NCBI RefSeq assembly: GCF_016899425.1
Contig: NZ_CP045995.1
Location: forward strand, 2,666,001 to 2,730,000
DNA length: 64,000 bases
Source of the DNA: Burkholderia sp. MS389
GTDB taxonomy: Bacteria > Pseudomonadota > Gammaproteobacteria > Burkholderiales > Burkholderiaceae
Reading direction: 5' to 3'
Part shown: positions 15,917-25,632 of the stretch, one piece after another
Numbering within the stretch: position 1 is the stretch's first letter
Layout of the letters: each line of letters starts with the position of its first letter
Position numbers and translations under genes: made by a program
The notes under the pieces: model-generated
Databases searched by the model: none
Told to the model about the DNA's origin: nothing
The model's input: only the letters and a program-made list of their open reading frames with translations

Positions 15917-17181
15917 AGGGCAGCATCACGATCGACGCGGCCGCGCCGCGCTGGCAGAAGCTCAAGCGTTTCTTCGGCCCCGGCCTGCTGGTCGCGATCG
16001 GCTACATGGATCCCGGCAACTGGGCGACCGATATCCAGGCGGGCTCGCAGTTCGGCTATTCGCTGCTGTGGGTCGTCGCGTTCTCGAGCCTCGCGGCGAT
16101 CTTCCTGCAGATGCTCGCGGCGCGGCTCGGCCTCGTCGCGGGCAAGGATCTCGCGCAGGCCAGCTACGAGCGCTACGGCCGGGTCGGCCGCGTCGTGCAG
16201 TGGATCACCGCCGAAGTGTCGATCATCGCGTGCGACATCGCGGAAGTGCTCGGCTGCGCGCTCGCGTTCAAGCTGCTGCTCGGCGTGCCGCTCGCGTGGG
16301 GCGTCGTGCTCACCGCGCTCGACACGGTGATCGTGCTCGGCCTGCAGGGCAAGGGGTTCCGGCAGATCGAGGCGATCGTGCTCGGGCTGATCGCGACGAT
16401 GGCGTTCTGCTTCGTCGCGCAGGTGGCGATCACGCCGCCCGACTGGCACGCGGTGATCGGCGGGCTCGTGCCGGGCGACCCGGGCCACGATCGCAAGGAC
16501 GCGATCGTGCTCGCGCTCGGCATCGTCGGCGCGACGATCATGCCGCACAACCTGTATCTGCATTCGTCGGTCGTGCAGACGCGGCATGTGGTCGGCGGCG
16601 CGCGCGGCGTGATCCGCGACACGCTGGGGCTCGTGCGCATCGATACCTGCGTGTCGCTGTTCGTCGCGATGCTCGTCAACGCGGCGATCCTCGTCGTCGC
16701 GGGCGCCGCGTTTCATGCGACGGGCCAGCACAACGTGACCGACATCGAACAGGCGTACCGGCTGATCACGCCGATCGCCGGCGGCGCGGCCGCGCTGTTG
16801 TTCGGCATCGCGCTGCTCGCGTCGGGGCAGAGCTCGACGCTGACCGGCACGATCGCCGGCCAGGTCATCATGGACGGTTTCCTGCATACGAAGATCCCGT
16901 GCTACCAGCGCCGGCTGATCACGCGCGGGCTCGCGCTCGTGCCGGCGCTGATCGGCGTGCTGTGGCTCGGCGACGGCTCGGTCGGGCAACTGCTCGTCTG
17001 GAGCCAGGTGCTGCTGAGCCTGCAGTTGCCGTTCGCGATGTGGCCGCTGATCCGCTCGGTCAGCGACCGCAACACGATGGGCGACCACGCGATCGGCCGC
17101 GGGATGCAGGCGGCCGCATGGGCGCTGTTCGCCGTGATCACCGGCACGAACCTGCTGCTGATTACCGGTGTCGCGGGCTGA
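15865..17181 (+). CDS. mntH: Nramp-family manganese/proton symporter MntH
   Basis: A 438-residue Nramp transporter with 11 or so membrane helices. The metal-binding DPGNWATD motif of helix 1 (about residue 50) and the MPHNLYLHSS motif of helix 6 are intact. It imports Mn2+ (and possibly Fe2+) with protons, helping oxidative-stress resistance. The chosen ATG lies inside the 3' end of the AraC-type gene; an in-frame start further upstream is less likely because that part is Arg-rich. I see no clear MntR or Fur box, and no yybP-ykoY (Mn) riboswitch fits in the overlap. Confidence 0.92.
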   Translation: MPFLPSTATAPFCPSEVKGSITIDAAAPRWQKLKRFFGPGLLVAIGYMDPGNWATDIQAGSQFGYSLLWVVAFSSLAAIFLQMLAARLGLVAGKDLAQASYERYGRVGRVVQWITAEVSIIACDIAEVLGCALAFKLLLGVPLAWGVVLTALDTVIVLGLQGKGFRQIEAIVLGLIATMAFCFVAQVAITPPDWHAVIGGLVPGDPGHDRKDAIVLALGIVGATIMPHNLYLHSSVVQTRHVVGGARGVIRDTLGLVRIDTCVSLFVAMLVNAAILVVAGAAFHATGQHNVTDIEQAYRLITPIAGGAAALLFGIALLASGQSSTLTGTIAGQVIMDGFLHTKIPCYQRRLITRGLALVPALIGVLWLGDGSVGQLLVWSQVLLSLQLPFAMWPLIRSVSDRNTMGDHAIGRGMQAAAWALFAVITGTNLLLITGVAG

Positions 17182-17183
17182 TA

Positions 17184-17200
17184 CAGCCTGTCACAGGCTG
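17184..17200. repeat. Short inverted repeat downstream of mntH
   Basis: CAGCCTGT and ACAGGCTG form an 8-bp inverted repeat with a single-base gap just after the mntH stop, followed by a further ACACAGGC copy. No T-run follows, so termination is uncertain. Confidence 0.4.
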
Positions 17201-17261
17201 ACACAGGCGTGCGGCGCGCATGCGGTAAACTGCGGCCTTTCGATCGACCCCGAAGTCCGTT

Positions 17262-17852
17262 ATGTGGAGTGAAATCAGCAATATCGGCGATGCCGCGCTG
17301 ACCTTGCCGATCGCGCTGACCTGCGCGGCATGGCTCGTGCTGACCGACTGGCGCCTCGCCGTTCGCTGGGGCGTGCTGCTGGCCGCCGGCATGGGCGTCG
17401 TCGGCGCGACGAAGATTCTCTATGCCGGATGCGGGATCGAGCTTCCGCAATTCGATTTCCGCGTGATCAGCGGCCATACGATGCTGTCGACGTCCGTGTG
17501 GACGGTCGCGCTGTCGATGCTGTGGCAGGCGTTCCGGCCGGGCAGGGCGCCCGGCATCGCGGCCGGGCTGGCCGTCGGCGCGATCACGGCCGTGGCGCGC
17601 GTGTTCGATCATTCGCACACCGTGCCGGAAGTCGTCGCCGGCTGGATGCTCGGCGCGCTGGTCGCGCTGGTGTTCCTGCGCGGCTACGACGGCGCGCGGC
17701 AGCGCGCGTTCTCGCCGCGCGTCGCGGCGGCCTGCCTGCTGCTGGTGTCGGGCATCGCGTACGGGCACCGCGCGCCGTTCCAGCAGATGATCGACACGCA
17801 TTCGCCGCAGCTCTGCGCGTTCGTGCGCGCGCCGTCGGGCGACCGGTTCTGA
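17262..17852 (+). CDS. PAP2-family membrane phosphatase
   Basis: A 196-residue integral membrane protein with about five hydrophobic segments. The phosphatase motifs are SGHT (motif 2, His near residue 72) and RVFDHSHTVPEVVAGWMLG (motif 3, with the catalytic His). Motif 1 (KxxxxxxRP) is not clear. Family members dephosphorylate undecaprenyl-pyrophosphate, phosphatidate or related lipids. It is monocistronic with its own ATG 80 nt after mntH. Substrate assignment is not possible from sequence alone. Confidence 0.82.
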   Translation: MWSEISNIGDAALTLPIALTCAAWLVLTDWRLAVRWGVLLAAGMGVVGATKILYAGCGIELPQFDFRVISGHTMLSTSVWTVALSMLWQAFRPGRAPGIAAGLAVGAITAVARVFDHSHTVPEVVAGWMLGALVALVFLRGYDGARQRAFSPRVAAACLLLVSGIAYGHRAPFQQMIDTHSPQLCAFVRAPSGDRF

Positions 17853-18373
17853 CCGGTGCCGATGGCGGGTGCGCCGGCGCCGCCTTTCTGCCGCTGGGGT
17901 TCGTCCGGCGTTTTCCGGTTTTTCCGGCGGGTCGCACGATGCCACGCCGGTTCATTTCCCCGATTGCCTTCCCCGGTTGTGCGGACGCAACGCCCGGCAT
18001 CCCGAAAATCGACCCGCTCGCCAGTCCGCTCGACCGGCGCGCGTGGACTCGCACATCGGTGCCGGTATGCGCGAGTCATCAACGCTGTCTATGACCGGGC
18101 ATAACGAATATTCATTTCATCGATCGGGTGCATTCGCGTACGCTGGCCGTCGTTCAACCGCGGACAGCCTGCCCGGCCGGGCACGCGTGCGTCGCGTGCG
18201 TCGCGTTCGTCGCGTTCGTCTCGATATACTCGCGGAAACCGTGTGGCGCGTCGTCATGTCGGCGCACCGGCCATCGGCGCACGTCGGCCGGCAGCGGCAC
18301 TGAAGGCGCGGAAAGCACGCACACCCCGTCGCAGCAGCGTTCCGCGACGACGATTCAAGACAGGAGCAGACAC
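17853..18373. other. Gene-free interval of about 520 bases
   Basis: No convincing gene is seen. Open frames here have no ribosome-binding site or family features. It contains the 9-bp tandem repeat at 18185-18220 and presumably the promoter of the SDR gene near 18100-18360, where AT content rises. Confidence 0.5.
18185..18220. repeat. Tandem repeat, 4 x 9 bp (GCGTKCGTC)
   Basis: Four contiguous 9-bp units: two GCGTGCGTC followed by two GCGTTCGTC. It is not in a supported gene and lies about 150 nt upstream of the SDR start. Slippage-prone repeats may vary between strains. Confidence 0.75.
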
Positions 18374-19162
18374 ATGACAATCGTTTCTCCGCGCCTCGCC
18401 GGCAAGTGCGCATACATCACGGGCGCCGCGGGCGGCCTCGGCCGGGCGATCGCGCGCCGGATGGTCGAGCAGGGCGCGCGCGTGTTCGTGACCGATATCG
18501 CGGAAGCGGCGGTGCTCGACGCGTTCGCGCAGGAGCTCAACGCGGGCCACGCGACGCCGGTCGCGTTCGCCGCGACCCAGGACGTGCGCGACGAAGCGCG
18601 CTGGCAGGCGCTGCTCGTGCAGGCGACCGATGCGATGGGCGGCCTGTCGGTGCTCGTCAACAATGCGGGCGTCGGCTCGATCGGCTCGCCCGCGCAAATC
18701 GAGCTGGACGAATGGCGCCGCGTGATGGCGATCAACGTCGAGAGCATCGTGCTCGGCTGCAAGCATGCGCTGTCGTATCTGGCCGAGAGCCATCCCGCAT
18801 CGATCATCAACATTTCGTCGGTCGCCGCGTTCAAGGTCGAACCGGATTTCACCGCGTACAACGCATCGAAGGCGGCGGTCGCGTCGCTGACGAAGTCGGT
18901 CGCGATCGATTGCGCGCGCCGCGAGATCGACGTGCGCTGCAATTCGATTCATCCGGCGTTCATCCGCACGGGGATCGTCGAGCCGCTGTTCCAGTCGCTC
19001 GGCGAACGCGACGCGACGCGCAAGCTCGCGCGCGGCATTCCGCTGCGCCGGCTCGGCGAGCCGGACGACGTCGCGCATGCGGCCGTGTATCTCGCGTCCG
19101 ACGAGAGCCGCTTCGTGACGGCCGCCGAACTCGTGATCGACGGCGGCATGTGCGCGGTCTGA
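18374..19162 (+). CDS. Short-chain dehydrogenase/reductase
   Basis: A 262-residue classical SDR. The nucleotide-binding TGAAGGLG motif is at about residues 16-23, NNAG at about 95, and the active-site Ser...YNASK (Tyr and Lys) near residues 143-162. An acidic residue in VTDIA after strand 2 suggests NAD(H) preference. The substrate cannot be told from sequence. A ribosome-binding AGGAG lies 9 nt upstream. It is followed after 37 nt by an MDR oxidoreductase on the same strand, probably one operon. Confidence 0.9.
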   Translation: MTIVSPRLAGKCAYITGAAGGLGRAIARRMVEQGARVFVTDIAEAAVLDAFAQELNAGHATPVAFAATQDVRDEARWQALLVQATDAMGGLSVLVNNAGVGSIGSPAQIELDEWRRVMAINVESIVLGCKHALSYLAESHPASIINISSVAAFKVEPDFTAYNASKAAVASLTKSVAIDCARREIDVRCNSIHPAFIRTGIVEPLFQSLGERDATRKLARGIPLRRLGEPDDVAHAAVYLASDESRFVTAAELVIDGGMCAV

Positions 19163-19199
19163 CGCGCATCCCGAACCACAACGATTGGAGGAGAACAGC

Positions 19200-20216
19200 A
19201 TGTCGACACCCGTGAACCGCCAGCTGCTATTGAAGACGCGCCCGGAAGGGCGGGTCGGCCGCGAACATTTTTCGCTCGTCGAGACGCCGGTGCCGGCGCT
19301 CGCCGACGGCGAGGTGCTCGTGCGCGTGCTGTATCTGTCGATGGACCCGACCAACCGCGTATGGATGAGCGACGTGCCGCAGTACCTGCCGCCCGTCGCG
19401 ATCGGCGAGGTGATGCGCGCGCTCGGGATCGGCCGCGTGATCGCGTCGCGTAACGCGGGGTTCGCGGAGGGTGACCTCGTGCAGGGGCTCGTCGGCTGGC
19501 AGGACTACGCGGTGGTGCCGGCCGAGCAGGCCGCGCAGCTCGTGAAGCTGCCCGCGCACTCGGGCCTGCCGCTGCCGACGCTGCTCGGCGCGTGCGGGAT
19601 GAGCGGGTTGACCGCGTACTACGGGCTGACCGACATCGCGCCGGTGCAGCCGGGCGAAACGCTGGTCGTGTCGGCGGCGGCCGGCTCGGTCGGCTCGATC
19701 GCCGGGCAGATCGGCAAGATCCACGGCGCACGGGTGGTCGGCATCGCGGGCGGCGCGGACAAGTGCCGCTACCTGACCGAGACGCTCGGCTTCGACGCGG
19801 CCGTCGACTACAAGGCCGACGACTTCCGCCAGCAACTGAAGGCGGCGACGCCGGACGGCGTGCACGTGAACTTCGAGAACGTCGGCGGCGAGGTGATGCG
19901 CGCGGTGTTGTCGCGGATGGTGATCGGCGGGCGCGTCGCGCTGTGCGGCGTGATCTCGAACTACAACAGCGGCCGCGCGGCCGACGACGTCGGCGTGCTG
20001 ATCTCGAAGCGGCTGACGATGCGCGGCTTCCTGATCCTCGACTACCGCAAGAGCCGCGAAGCCGTGCAGACGCTCGCGGGCTGGCTGCGCGACGGCCGGC
20101 TCAAGGCCGAGGAAACCGTGGCCGACGGTCTCGAAAACGCGCCCGACGTGCTGAATCGCCTGTTCGACGGCGACCATCGCGGCAAGCTGGTGCTGCGCGT
20201 CGATCCGGACGCGTGA
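19200..20216 (+). CDS. NADP-dependent medium-chain oxidoreductase (CurA/leukotriene-B4 dehydrogenase type)
   Basis: A 338-residue zinc-free MDR enzyme. The NADP-binding motif SAAAGSVGSIAGQIGK lies near residue 160, with the family signature MSGLTAYYGL just before. Homologues reduce alpha,beta-unsaturated ketones or aldehydes. The start has GGAGGAG 7 nt upstream. Pairing with the preceding SDR suggests a joint role in carbonyl metabolism; that is inference from context. Confidence 0.88.
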   Translation: MSTPVNRQLLLKTRPEGRVGREHFSLVETPVPALADGEVLVRVLYLSMDPTNRVWMSDVPQYLPPVAIGEVMRALGIGRVIASRNAGFAEGDLVQGLVGWQDYAVVPAEQAAQLVKLPAHSGLPLPTLLGACGMSGLTAYYGLTDIAPVQPGETLVVSAAAGSVGSIAGQIGKIHGARVVGIAGGADKCRYLTETLGFDAAVDYKADDFRQQLKAATPDGVHVNFENVGGEVMRAVLSRMVIGGRVALCGVISNYNSGRAADDVGVLISKRLTMRGFLILDYRKSREAVQTLAGWLRDGRLKAEETVADGLENAPDVLNRLFDGDHRGKLVLRVDPDA

Positions 20217-20369
20217 CGGGCGCGTCTCGCCTGTCGGATCGGGCCGCGGGCGCGTATCGAGCGAGCCGAGTTCGATCAATCCGGCCGCAGTTGCACATGG
20301 CTGACGCCGGGCCGCGCGCATCGCGTCGGCCCGTATGGCGGCGTGATGACGGATGCGGCGGATGAAGCA

Positions 20370-20389
20370 ACGGGCGCCGTGGCGCCCGT
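20370..20389. terminator. Possible terminator hairpin between convergent genes
   Basis: ACGGGCGCC-GT-GGCGCCCGT is a perfect 9-bp stem in the gap between the MDR gene and the convergent AI-2E-type gene. No T-run follows on either strand, so it is only a candidate. Confidence 0.4.
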
Positions 20390-20457
20390 CGTGATCCATA
20401 TCCGTCATCCTTGACCGGCGAGGTCCGCACGCATGCGGATCGCCGGCCGGCCGCGCG

Positions 20458-21510
20458 TCATTCGCCCTGTTCGGCGCGCGCGTAGATGTCCCAGCTCGCC
20501 ATGAACAGCGCGGCGACGAGCGGCCCGATCACGAAGCCGTTGATGCCGAACAGCGCCATCCCGCCGAGCGTCGAGATCAGCACGACCCAGTCGGGCATCT
20601 TCGTGTCCTTGCCGACGAGGATCGGGCGCAGCAGGTTGTCGACGAGGCCGATCACGCCGACGCAGAACGCGACGAGGATCACGCACTTCCATACCGCGCC
20701 GATCATCAGGAAGTAGAGCGCGGCCGGCACCCACACGAGGCTCGCGCCGATCGCGGGCAACAGCGACAGGAACGCCATCAGCGCGCCCCACAGCACGACG
20801 CCCTCGATCCCGAGGATCCAGAAGATCAGCCCGCCGAGCGCGCCCTGGACGAGCGCGACCGCGATGTTGCCCTTCACGGTCGCGCGCACGACCGTCGTGA
20901 ATTTCGCGAGCAGCAGGTTCTTGTGCTCTTCGTCGAGCGGCAGCGCGCGGCGCACGCGGCGGCCGATCTCGCCGCCATCGCGCAGCAGGAAGAACACCAT
21001 GTACAGCATCACGCCGAAGCTCACGACGAACTGGAACGTGTTCTGGCCGATGCTGAGCGCCTGGGTGGCCGCGAACTGGCTGATCTGCGCGGCGCCGTCG
21101 GTCAGCTTCTTCTGGATGCCCGGGATGTTGGTCAGCCCGTATTTCTGCAGCAGGTTCTGGATCGACGTCGGCAGCGCGTGGATGATGTCATGGAAGTACT
21201 GCGAATAATTCGGCTGCGCATCCTTGAGTTCCTGGTACACGTACGCGATTTCCTGTACGAGCGTCGCCGTGACGAACACGAGCGGCAGGATCACGATCAG
21301 GATGATCAGCGACATCGTGACGAGCGCGGCCAGATTGCGCCGCTTGCCGAAGCGTGCGGCGAGCCAGCGCTGCACGGGCTGGAACAGGATCGCGAGAATG
21401 GTGCCCCAGAAGACGGCGCCGGAGAATGGCGCGAGGATCCAGCAGAGTCCGACGGTGACCGCGAACAGCAGGAAGTAGAAGAATTTTTGGTGATCGTGTC
21501 CGCTATCCAT
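20458..21510 (-). CDS. AI-2E-type (PerM/DUF20) membrane transporter
   Basis: A 350-residue member of the AI-2 exporter superfamily with about eight membrane helices: two N-terminal helices, a long soluble segment (about 95-160), then six helices. The conserved LLPAIGASLVWVPAAL, DNLLRPILVG and GGMALFGINGFVIGP segments are present. Some relatives move autoinducer-2 or act as Na+/H+ antiporters; many are uncharacterised, so no substrate is claimed. It stands alone on the minus strand. Confidence 0.88.
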   Translation of the reverse strand: MDSGHDHQKFFYFLLFAVTVGLCWILAPFSGAVFWGTILAILFQPVQRWLAARFGKRRNLAALVTMSLIILIVILPLVFVTATLVQEIAYVYQELKDAQPNYSQYFHDIIHALPTSIQNLLQKYGLTNIPGIQKKLTDGAAQISQFAATQALSIGQNTFQFVVSFGVMLYMVFFLLRDGGEIGRRVRRALPLDEEHKNLLLAKFTTVVRATVKGNIAVALVQGALGGLIFWILGIEGVVLWGALMAFLSLLPAIGASLVWVPAALYFLMIGAVWKCVILVAFCVGVIGLVDNLLRPILVGKDTKMPDWVVLISTLGGMALFGINGFVIGPLVAALFMASWDIYARAEQGE

Positions 21511-21674
21511 GGGTACATTCGCGCAGATTGATGCGTGGTTTGATTGAATCTCGTTGCCCCGCGCGCGATCGGTTCGCGAACGTCAGGTTCGCGGCGCAAT
21601 GCGCGGCCGGGCGGCCCATGCGGAGTATGCCCGCAAAGGTGCCGCCATCATAGCCGCTGCGTGAGACACATGCG

Positions 21675-21700
21675 AAAACGCCGCGGCCGGGGCCGCGGCG
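21675..21700 (-). terminator. Rho-independent terminator of the SYLF lipoprotein gene
   Basis: Read on the minus strand, CGCCGCGGCC-CC-GGCCGCGGCG is followed by TTTT (AAAA at 21675-21678 on the plus strand). It lies about 40 nt beyond the stop of the lipoprotein gene. Confidence 0.75.
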
Positions 21701-21742
21701 CTGCCGGGAAGCGAACGCGGCGCGAGGCCGCGTGCCGGATCG

Positions 21743-22327
21743 TCAGATGTTGAGCTTGGTGACCTTCGTGCCGTTCACCGACAGGTCGCCCATCAGGCCC
21801 GCGTTGGTCAGGACCAGCACTTCCACCGGTGCGGTAGCCGTGTTGGAGTCGACCGCGCCGTTCGCGCCGACCTTCACGACCGCGACCGACGCGTCGGCGC
21901 CGGCCGACCAGCCGTCCGACTTGCGGAACGAGTCGAGCGCATCCTGCGTCATGAACAGGAACACGACCGCCTTCGATTGCGCGCCGGCCTGCAGGCCGAC
22001 CGACAGCGACGACGTGTTGTAGTAGCCGACGGTGCTGCCGCCGACGCGCAGCGCGCCGTTGCCGGACTGGGCGCCGACGATGAAGCCGGCTTGCAGCACA
22101 TTCGGGAACACGAGGACGCCGCGTGCTTTCGAGACCAGGTCGCGCGAGCCGGGCACCGTCGAATACAGGCGCGACAGCGTCGCATTCACGCTGGCGTCGA
22201 TCGACTCGCGCTTCGACGCGCTGGCCGCGGCGCTATCGGGTTTGCCGGACGTGGTCGTGCAACCGGCGAGGGCGAGGCTGCCGAGCATCACGGCGGCGGC
22301 GGCTTTCATGGCGAGGGATTTCTGCAT
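21743..22327 (-). CDS. SYLF-domain (YSC84-type) lipoprotein
   Basis: A 194-residue secreted lipoprotein: a Lys-containing hydrophobic signal ending in the lipobox LALAGC, then Cys22 as lipid attachment site. The rest is a SYLF/YSC84 domain with the conserved KARGVLVFPNV and GYYNTSSLSVGLQAGAQSKA stretches. In eukaryotes the domain binds phosphoinositides; bacterial members are envelope proteins of unclear role. It is in tandem with the DUF883 gene upstream, both on the minus strand with a 64-nt gap. Confidence 0.88.
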   Translation of the reverse strand: MQKSLAMKAAAAVMLGSLALAGCTTTSGKPDSAAASASKRESIDASVNATLSRLYSTVPGSRDLVSKARGVLVFPNVLQAGFIVGAQSGNGALRVGGSTVGYYNTSSLSVGLQAGAQSKAVVFLFMTQDALDSFRKSDGWSAGADASVAVVKVGANGAVDSNTATAPVEVLVLTNAGLMGDLSVNGTKVTKLNI

Positions 22328-22391
22328 GGCGTTTCTCCTTCGTTGTCTGATGGGTGACGGGCGAGGCGGGCGGCGGTACACGCCGCCCCGT

Positions 22392-22778
22392 TCAACGGCG
22401 GGAAAGGAGCAGGCCCGCAACGAACGCAAGGCCCGCGACGACGCCGGCGGTTTGCCACGGGTTCTCGTGCACGACTTGCGACACGCGTTCGGCCGAATCG
22501 CGCAGCCGGGCGGCCGCGCTGCCCGACGCATAGTCGAGCGCGCCGCGTGCTTCATCGAGGCGGGATTGCACGCGCTTGCGCAGCGTGGCGATATCGCCAT
22601 CGCCATCGTTTTTCAGCAGATCTTCCAGTTCGTCGACTAGCCCGCGCAGATCGTCGGTCACGTCGGCATGCAGATCGCGGGCAGCCGCGCGCGTCGTGCG
22701 GCCCACGCGTCGGCCGGTGCGACGGATATCGGACAGCCCGCGGTCCAGCTTGTGTTCGATCGAGTCGGTAAGCGCCAT
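22392..22778 (-). CDS. DUF883-family (ElaB/YqjD-like) membrane-anchored protein
   Basis: A 128-residue protein with a long amphipathic helical body and a single C-terminal membrane helix (about residues 108-125, ending LLLSRR). This is the layout of ElaB/YqjD proteins, which in E. coli bind ribosomes in stationary phase and tie them to the inner membrane. The conserved ENPWQTAGVVAGLAF opening of the anchor is present. Likely a stationary-phase or stress protein; regulation is not visible beyond an AT-rich upstream stretch (22790-22880). Confidence 0.85.
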   Translation of the reverse strand: MALTDSIEHKLDRGLSDIRRTGRRVGRTTRAAARDLHADVTDDLRGLVDELEDLLKNDGDGDIATLRKRVQSRLDEARGALDYASGSAAARLRDSAERVSQVVHENPWQTAGVVAGLAFVAGLLLSRR

Positions 22779-23063
22779 GGTGTTTATCCTCCTTTGATTC
22801 CAGGCAATTTGAAGATAAGACGAATCGCTGCAACTGATGTGATTCACTTGATCCGATTGAGTTTCGAGACAAATTTTCAATTCGTCGGCAGGATCGCCGG
22901 GAAACCCCGTCGCGCGGGGCGGCGCTGCGGTTGAAAAAATTTCGCGCGTCGGGGCGATACGGCGTGTCGAGCAGCGGATCGCAGTGAAGGTGCGGTAAAT
23001 ATGGCGCCGCCACCGGCATCAGGTAAATAGTGCCGTTGCAGGTTGAGCGCTGATGCAAATGCA

Positions 23064-24947
23064 CTACTCGACGCCCGGTCGAGGCGCACGATTCGTGCCT
23101 GATGCCGGCTGCGGGCCGGTATCGTTCAGTGCGACGTCGATGACGACGGGATCGTGGTCCGACGAGCGGTAGGCGTCCGGTGCGTAATAAGCCGACCGTC
23201 GCGTGCGCGTTTTGTAATCGGGCACGGATTGCAGCGCGACCGGTTCGTCCGCATTGATGTGCCAGAACCGCACGGCCTTCACGCGCGCGGCGAGCGGCGG
23301 CGTGGCGAGCGCGTGGTCGAGATTGCCGGCTTCGCCGCGAAATACGTAGCTGTACGCAGCATCGCCGACGAAGTGCGCAACCAGGTTCGCGTAGCCGCGC
23401 GCTTCGAGCGTGCGGACCGGGTCTTCCTTTGCATAACTGTTCAGATCGCCGATCAGCAGCACGCCGTCGGCCGCGACGCCCGTCGGCGACGTGGCGAGCC
23501 AGTCGGCGACGCGTGCGGCCGCCCGCGTGCGCGCCGCGTTCCAGCAGCCCTGGCCGTCCGACTGGTCGAGATCGGCGCCGCTCGCGTGCGGGCAGTTCTT
23601 CGACTTCAGGTGATTGACCGCGACCGTGAACGCACGCGTGCCGCCGATGCGCCGGAACGTCTGCGCGAGCGGCGGGCGGTGTCGGCCGCCGAGCGAGACG
23701 GTGGCGGCGCGCCCGACCGGCTCGATCGTGCGGCTGTCGTACAGCAGCGCGACCGCGATCGCGTCGCGGCCCAGGCGCGCGGTGCCGGGATCGACCGCGC
23801 GCCAGCCGTCGCCGAGTTGCGCGGCGAGCCGACGGATGGCGCTCGCGTCGCCGTGGCCGTTGTTCGCGATTTCCATCAGCCCGATCACGTCGGCGCGCAG
23901 CGCGCGCAACGCCGCGACGATCTTCGCTTCCTGCCGCGCGAACGCGGCGGGCGTTTTCGCGCCGCGGTTGGCCGGCGCGTCGAATCCGCCGCCACGGCCG
24001 TCGCCGTTGAAATAGTTGAAGACGTTGAACGACACGATGCGCACGTCGGCATCGGGATGCCGGGCCGGCGCCGCGGTGCGCGCGTTCGCGGCGGCATTGA
24101 ATACGGGCGCCGCGCCGGCCACCGGTTGCAGCCGCCATGTACCGTAGCGCAACTCGAGCACGCCTTCGACGCCGCGTACCGTGTAGCCCGCGCGCAGCGT
24201 GTTGGCGGCGTTCAGCGCGGGCGGCGGATAGCGGACGGTCGCCGGGTCGCGGCGGTTCGAACCGTCGTCGAGCACGAGGCGATTCAATGCGTTGGCCGCT
24301 GCCTGCGCGGCAGCGTCGGCCGGCGGCGCGACCTGGGTCGGCACGCGCAGCCGGCCGTTGCTCAGCACGATGCTGCCGTAGCGGCCGAGTTCGTAGGTAT
24401 CGCTGACCGTCAGCGTTTGCGGCAGGCGTACGCGCATGGCTTCGTGCGCGGCGAGGACGGCGGGCGACGCAACCGGCAGCGCGAGCGCGGCCGGCGTGAC
24501 CGTCTGCCCGCGTGCGCAGACGGCCACGCGGCCCGACAGCGTGAGCTGCGTCCGGCCGTATTTCTCGTCGACCTTGCCGGTCAGACGCACGAGATCGCCG
24601 GGTTCTGCGCGCGCATTCGGTGCGTAGACGAACAGGCCTTCCGGAACGCCCGGCCGGTGTTGCCGTTGCGCGTCGGCCTGCTGGACGAAGAAGCCGCCGA
24701 GGCCGTCTGCGCCGCCGAACGCCGCGGTGACGACCGCTTCGATCGACGTCGTTTGCCCGGCGAGCCGCGACGGACCGCCGGCGCGGCGGATCTCGGCGAT
24801 CGCCGTGGCGGGGCCGCCGCAACCGCTGCCGACCGGCAGCGCGGCGGGGGGCGGCCGCGCGCAGAAGGCCACGGACAGCACGGCGGACAACACGACGAAC
24901 AGCGCGACGAACAGCGCGACGGCAAGCAGGGGGAGCGGGCGTGACAT
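23064..24947 (-). CDS. Secreted endonuclease/exonuclease/phosphatase family nuclease (ExeM/NucH-like)
   Basis: A 627-residue exported protein. It has an N-terminal signal or anchor helix (about 4-29), an OB-fold-like domain (about 55-290), and a C-terminal endonuclease/exonuclease/phosphatase domain. Catalytic landmarks in the latter are RIVSFNVFNYF, DVIGLMEIANNG (metal-binding Glu), VNHLKSKN, LIGDLNSY and the closing SSDHDPVVIDV (catalytic His). Cysteines in KNCP and GQGCW match the paired cysteines of extracellular nucleases. Likely role: degradation of extracellular DNA, in biofilm turnover or phosphate scavenging. Regulation is unknown. Confidence 0.9.
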   Translation of the reverse strand: MSRPLPLLAVALFVALFVVLSAVLSVAFCARPPPAALPVGSGCGGPATAIAEIRRAGGPSRLAGQTTSIEAVVTAAFGGADGLGGFFVQQADAQRQHRPGVPEGLFVYAPNARAEPGDLVRLTGKVDEKYGRTQLTLSGRVAVCARGQTVTPAALALPVASPAVLAAHEAMRVRLPQTLTVSDTYELGRYGSIVLSNGRLRVPTQVAPPADAAAQAAANALNRLVLDDGSNRRDPATVRYPPPALNAANTLRAGYTVRGVEGVLELRYGTWRLQPVAGAAPVFNAAANARTAAPARHPDADVRIVSFNVFNYFNGDGRGGGFDAPANRGAKTPAAFARQEAKIVAALRALRADVIGLMEIANNGHGDASAIRRLAAQLGDGWRAVDPGTARLGRDAIAVALLYDSRTIEPVGRAATVSLGGRHRPPLAQTFRRIGGTRAFTVAVNHLKSKNCPHASGADLDQSDGQGCWNAARTRAAARVADWLATSPTGVAADGVLLIGDLNSYAKEDPVRTLEARGYANLVAHFVGDAAYSYVFRGEAGNLDHALATPPLAARVKAVRFWHINADEPVALQSVPDYKTRTRRSAYYAPDAYRSSDHDPVVIDVALNDTGPQPASGTNRAPRPGVE

Positions 24948-25153
24948 GGGACGGTCCACAGGATGAAAATCCGACAGTTCGGGACCGCATCTTGAAGGCA
25001 AAATGTCAGGCTGCGGCCGAAATGGCCGTTCGGCCATTGCCGGTTGGCCAACGATGCGGCAAGCCGCCCCGCGGCTGTTACGCTTTCGCACCGGGCGTCG
25101 TGTGCCGCTCGGCCGCTGCATGTCGCCGCACCCCGTTCCCACAGGAGAAATCC

Positions 25154-25507
25154 ATGTCTTACATGCTGTTGATTGTCGAACCGACCGAGCAGCGCGTCGA
25201 GCGCACGCTCGACGAAGGCCAGGCGCTCTATGCGCGGATGGTCGATTTCGCCGAGTCGCTGAAGGCGCGCGGCGTGCTGCGCGGCGTCGAGTCGCTGGAA
25301 CGGTCCGAGCGCGGCACGCGCGTGCAGGTGCGCGACGGCGAGACGCGTCTGCTCGACGGGCCGTTCGCGGAGGCGAAGGAGATGGTCGGCGGCTTCTTCC
25401 TCGTCGACGTCGACACGCGCGAGGAAGCGATCGAAATCGCGCGCCAGTGCCCGGCCGCGCAATGGTGCACGGTCGAGGTGCGCGCGGTCGGCCCGTGCTT
25501 TCTGTGA
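25154..25507 (+). CDS. YCII-related (DGPF) protein 1
   Basis: A 117-residue single-domain protein of the YCII/DGPF family. It has the opening MSYMLLIVEPTE and the hallmark LLDGPFAEAKEMVGGFFLVD segment. It begins a same-strand run of four genes: this one, a second YCII gene, a VOC gene and an ECF sigma factor. Such genes cluster with ECF42-type sigma factors in many bacteria and may be targets or modulators. The biochemical function is unknown. GGAGAAATCC precedes the ATG. Confidence 0.9.
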   Translation: MSYMLLIVEPTEQRVERTLDEGQALYARMVDFAESLKARGVLRGVESLERSERGTRVQVRDGETRLLDGPFAEAKEMVGGFFLVDVDTREEAIEIARQCPAAQWCTVEVRAVGPCFL

Positions 25508-25632
25508 GCGTCGCGACTCGGTATTTACCCTGATTTGTCGTGGCGCGTGTCGATCCGGCCGTCTTCCGCCCGTCGTCCGGGTAAGGCGCCACGGAACGGG
25601 CGCCGCTTTCCACCGACGACAAGGAGTGAACG

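Noticed and set aside
20370-20389. A strong intrinsic terminator between the MDR and AI-2E-type genes
   Set aside because: The stem is perfect but no T-run follows on either strand, so it is listed only as a low-confidence candidate.
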